Positions 37,657 to 38,041 of a DNA stretch of 38,041 nucleotides are shown piece by piece (position 1 is the stretch's first letter; the number at the start of each line of letters is the position of its first letter). The translations under genes were made by a program, and so were the position numbers. The notes beneath the pieces were generated by a model. That model saw only the letters and a program-made list of their open reading frames with translations. It searched no databases and was not told the origin of the DNA. Origin of the DNA: Microcaldota archaeon (GTDB lineage Archaea; Micrarchaeota; Micrarchaeia; Micrarchaeales; CABMGC01); assembly GCA_027328425.1 (NCBI GenBank), contig DAHVUT010000003.1:1-38041 (forward strand). Reading direction: 5' to 3'.

Positions 37657-37854
37657 CTCAAGTTTTTCGAGAGCGATGCCACGTTCGGAGCTAATCAGCA
37701 TCCACGCTTCAAGCCAAGCAAAAACAGAGAAATCAGGTTCGAATTCAGAGAGCTTTTAGACGCTTTGGAAGAGGTTGCAAAAACGCTGCCTCAGTCGAAG
37801 CTTGAAGAGATGAAGGCTTCGCTGCACAAGGTCTATAGTTACGGACATAAATAA
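37657..37854 (+). pseudogene. N-terminally truncated ORF abutting tRNA-Asn
   Basis: An open frame runs without a usable start from the tRNA 3' end for about 65 codons to a TAA at 37854. It reads ALKFFESDATFGANQHPRF, then a helical stretch EFRELLDALEEVAKTLPQSK and a short tail. The reading quality is good but no ATG, GTG or TTG precedes it outside the tRNA, so it looks like the 3' remnant of a gene cut at the tRNA junction, as left by integration or deletion. The source family is not recognised. It overlaps the transposase end by 16 nt. Confidence 0.5.
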
Positions 37855-38041
37855 CGTTGTATATTGAGATTAAACCTTTTGTACCTGTAGTAGTGCGTCA
37901 CCCTTTTTCTGAACTCATCATATGTGTCGTATATCTTGCTTCCTACAAGATAATCCTTACTCTGGTGCCAGCATTCTTCTGTGGGATTCAACTTTGAGGC
38001 TGCAGTGGGAAACGATACGACCTTTATGCAATCTTTATTTG
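37839..38041 (-). CDS. IS630/Tc1-like transposase C-terminus (partial)
   Basis: The minus strand reads open from the window edge to a TAA at 37839 (67 codons). It contains FPTAASKLNPTEECWHQSKD, the LNP-x-E-x-x-W motif carrying the third acidic catalytic residue of IS630/Tc1-mariner DDE transposases, followed by a YDEFRKRVTHYYRYKRF tail. The N-terminal catalytic part lies outside the window, so integrity cannot be judged. Base composition is more AT-rich than the neighbouring genes. Confidence 0.72.
   Translation of the reverse strand, partial: NKDCIKVVSFPTAASKLNPTEECWHQSKDYLVGSKIYDTYDEFRKRVTHYYRYKRFNLNIQRYLCP

Overview
This window is archaeal chromosome. It carries archaeal/eukaryal-type information genes (RNA polymerase subunits D and N, ribosomal proteins S8e, S2, S9 and L13, aIF1A, aIF2-beta, RIO1 kinase, a KEOPS subunit, an XPF-type nuclease), the archaeal lipid enzyme CarS, archaeal-form AlaRS, class III (archaellin/pilin-type) signal peptides and an archaeal SRP RNA. 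Genes are short and densely packed. TATA-like boxes sit about 25 nt ahead of start codons, so many mRNAs look leaderless. A micro-intron in a tRNA T-loop, several shortened information proteins and many unrecognised small proteins fit a small-genome lineage such as DPANN (Micrarchaeota-like). The lineage is inference; no 16S gene is present.

Layout. 1-2.7 kb: an Lrp-like double-HTH regulator, an orphan protein, a 340-nt AT-rich gap, tRNA-Lys and a 46-aa zinc ribbon. 2.7-8 kb (minus strand): wHTH regulator plus flavin reductase, then a chain lemA-htpX-hypothetical-DUF167-ornithine carbamoyltransferase-carbamate kinase. 8.1-11.9 kb (plus): a type IV pilus cluster with a secretion ATPase, two half-size TadC/FlaJ membrane proteins and two small pilins. 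It is interrupted by a 265-nt structured non-coding stretch that may be an IS200/IS605 relic. 11.9-17 kb: a degenerate transcarbamylase paralogue in an S8e operon, Cgi121, a deaminase, an XPF nuclease, RIO1, aIF1A and aIF2-beta. 17.0-17.3 kb: SRP RNA, followed by an alpha/beta hydrolase.

18.2-19.5 kb: tRNA-Ser(GCU) followed by a ~1.2-kb islet bounded by a 15-bp copy of the tRNA 3' end and holding an orphan ORF and a HicBA toxin-antitoxin pair. 19.5-24 kb: a large sequon-rich DUF4382 surface protein, a DUF5678 protein, a polymer-like beta protein, a TRAM protein, a PQ-loop-like membrane protein and a HAD phosphatase. 24-28.2 kb: a Cas4/EXO5-like nuclease, alaS and carS as one operon. 28.7-29 kb: a structured RNA candidate with its own promoter, upstream of metG.

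30.6-33.9 kb (minus): the archaeal rpoD-L13-S9-rpoN-S2 block with tRNA-Leu and an intron-containing tRNA-Pro embedded in it, ending in a pilin-like gene. 34-37.6 kb: ThpR, a free-standing tRNA-binding domain (possible MetRS partner), a UPF0200 kinase that appears to start at CTG, a surface protein, an unknown protein and tRNA-Asn. The window ends in a truncated ORF and an IS630-like transposase tail directly against tRNA-Asn.

Most of the window is housekeeping. The most unusual items are the 15-nt bulge-helix-bulge intron in the T-loop of a tRNA-Pro with an A34 anticodon, the RNA candidate ahead of metG, the tRNA-Ser/HicBA islet with nested repeats, the transcarbamylase paralogue that has lost its substrate-binding motifs, and two genes that seem to use CTG as start codon.
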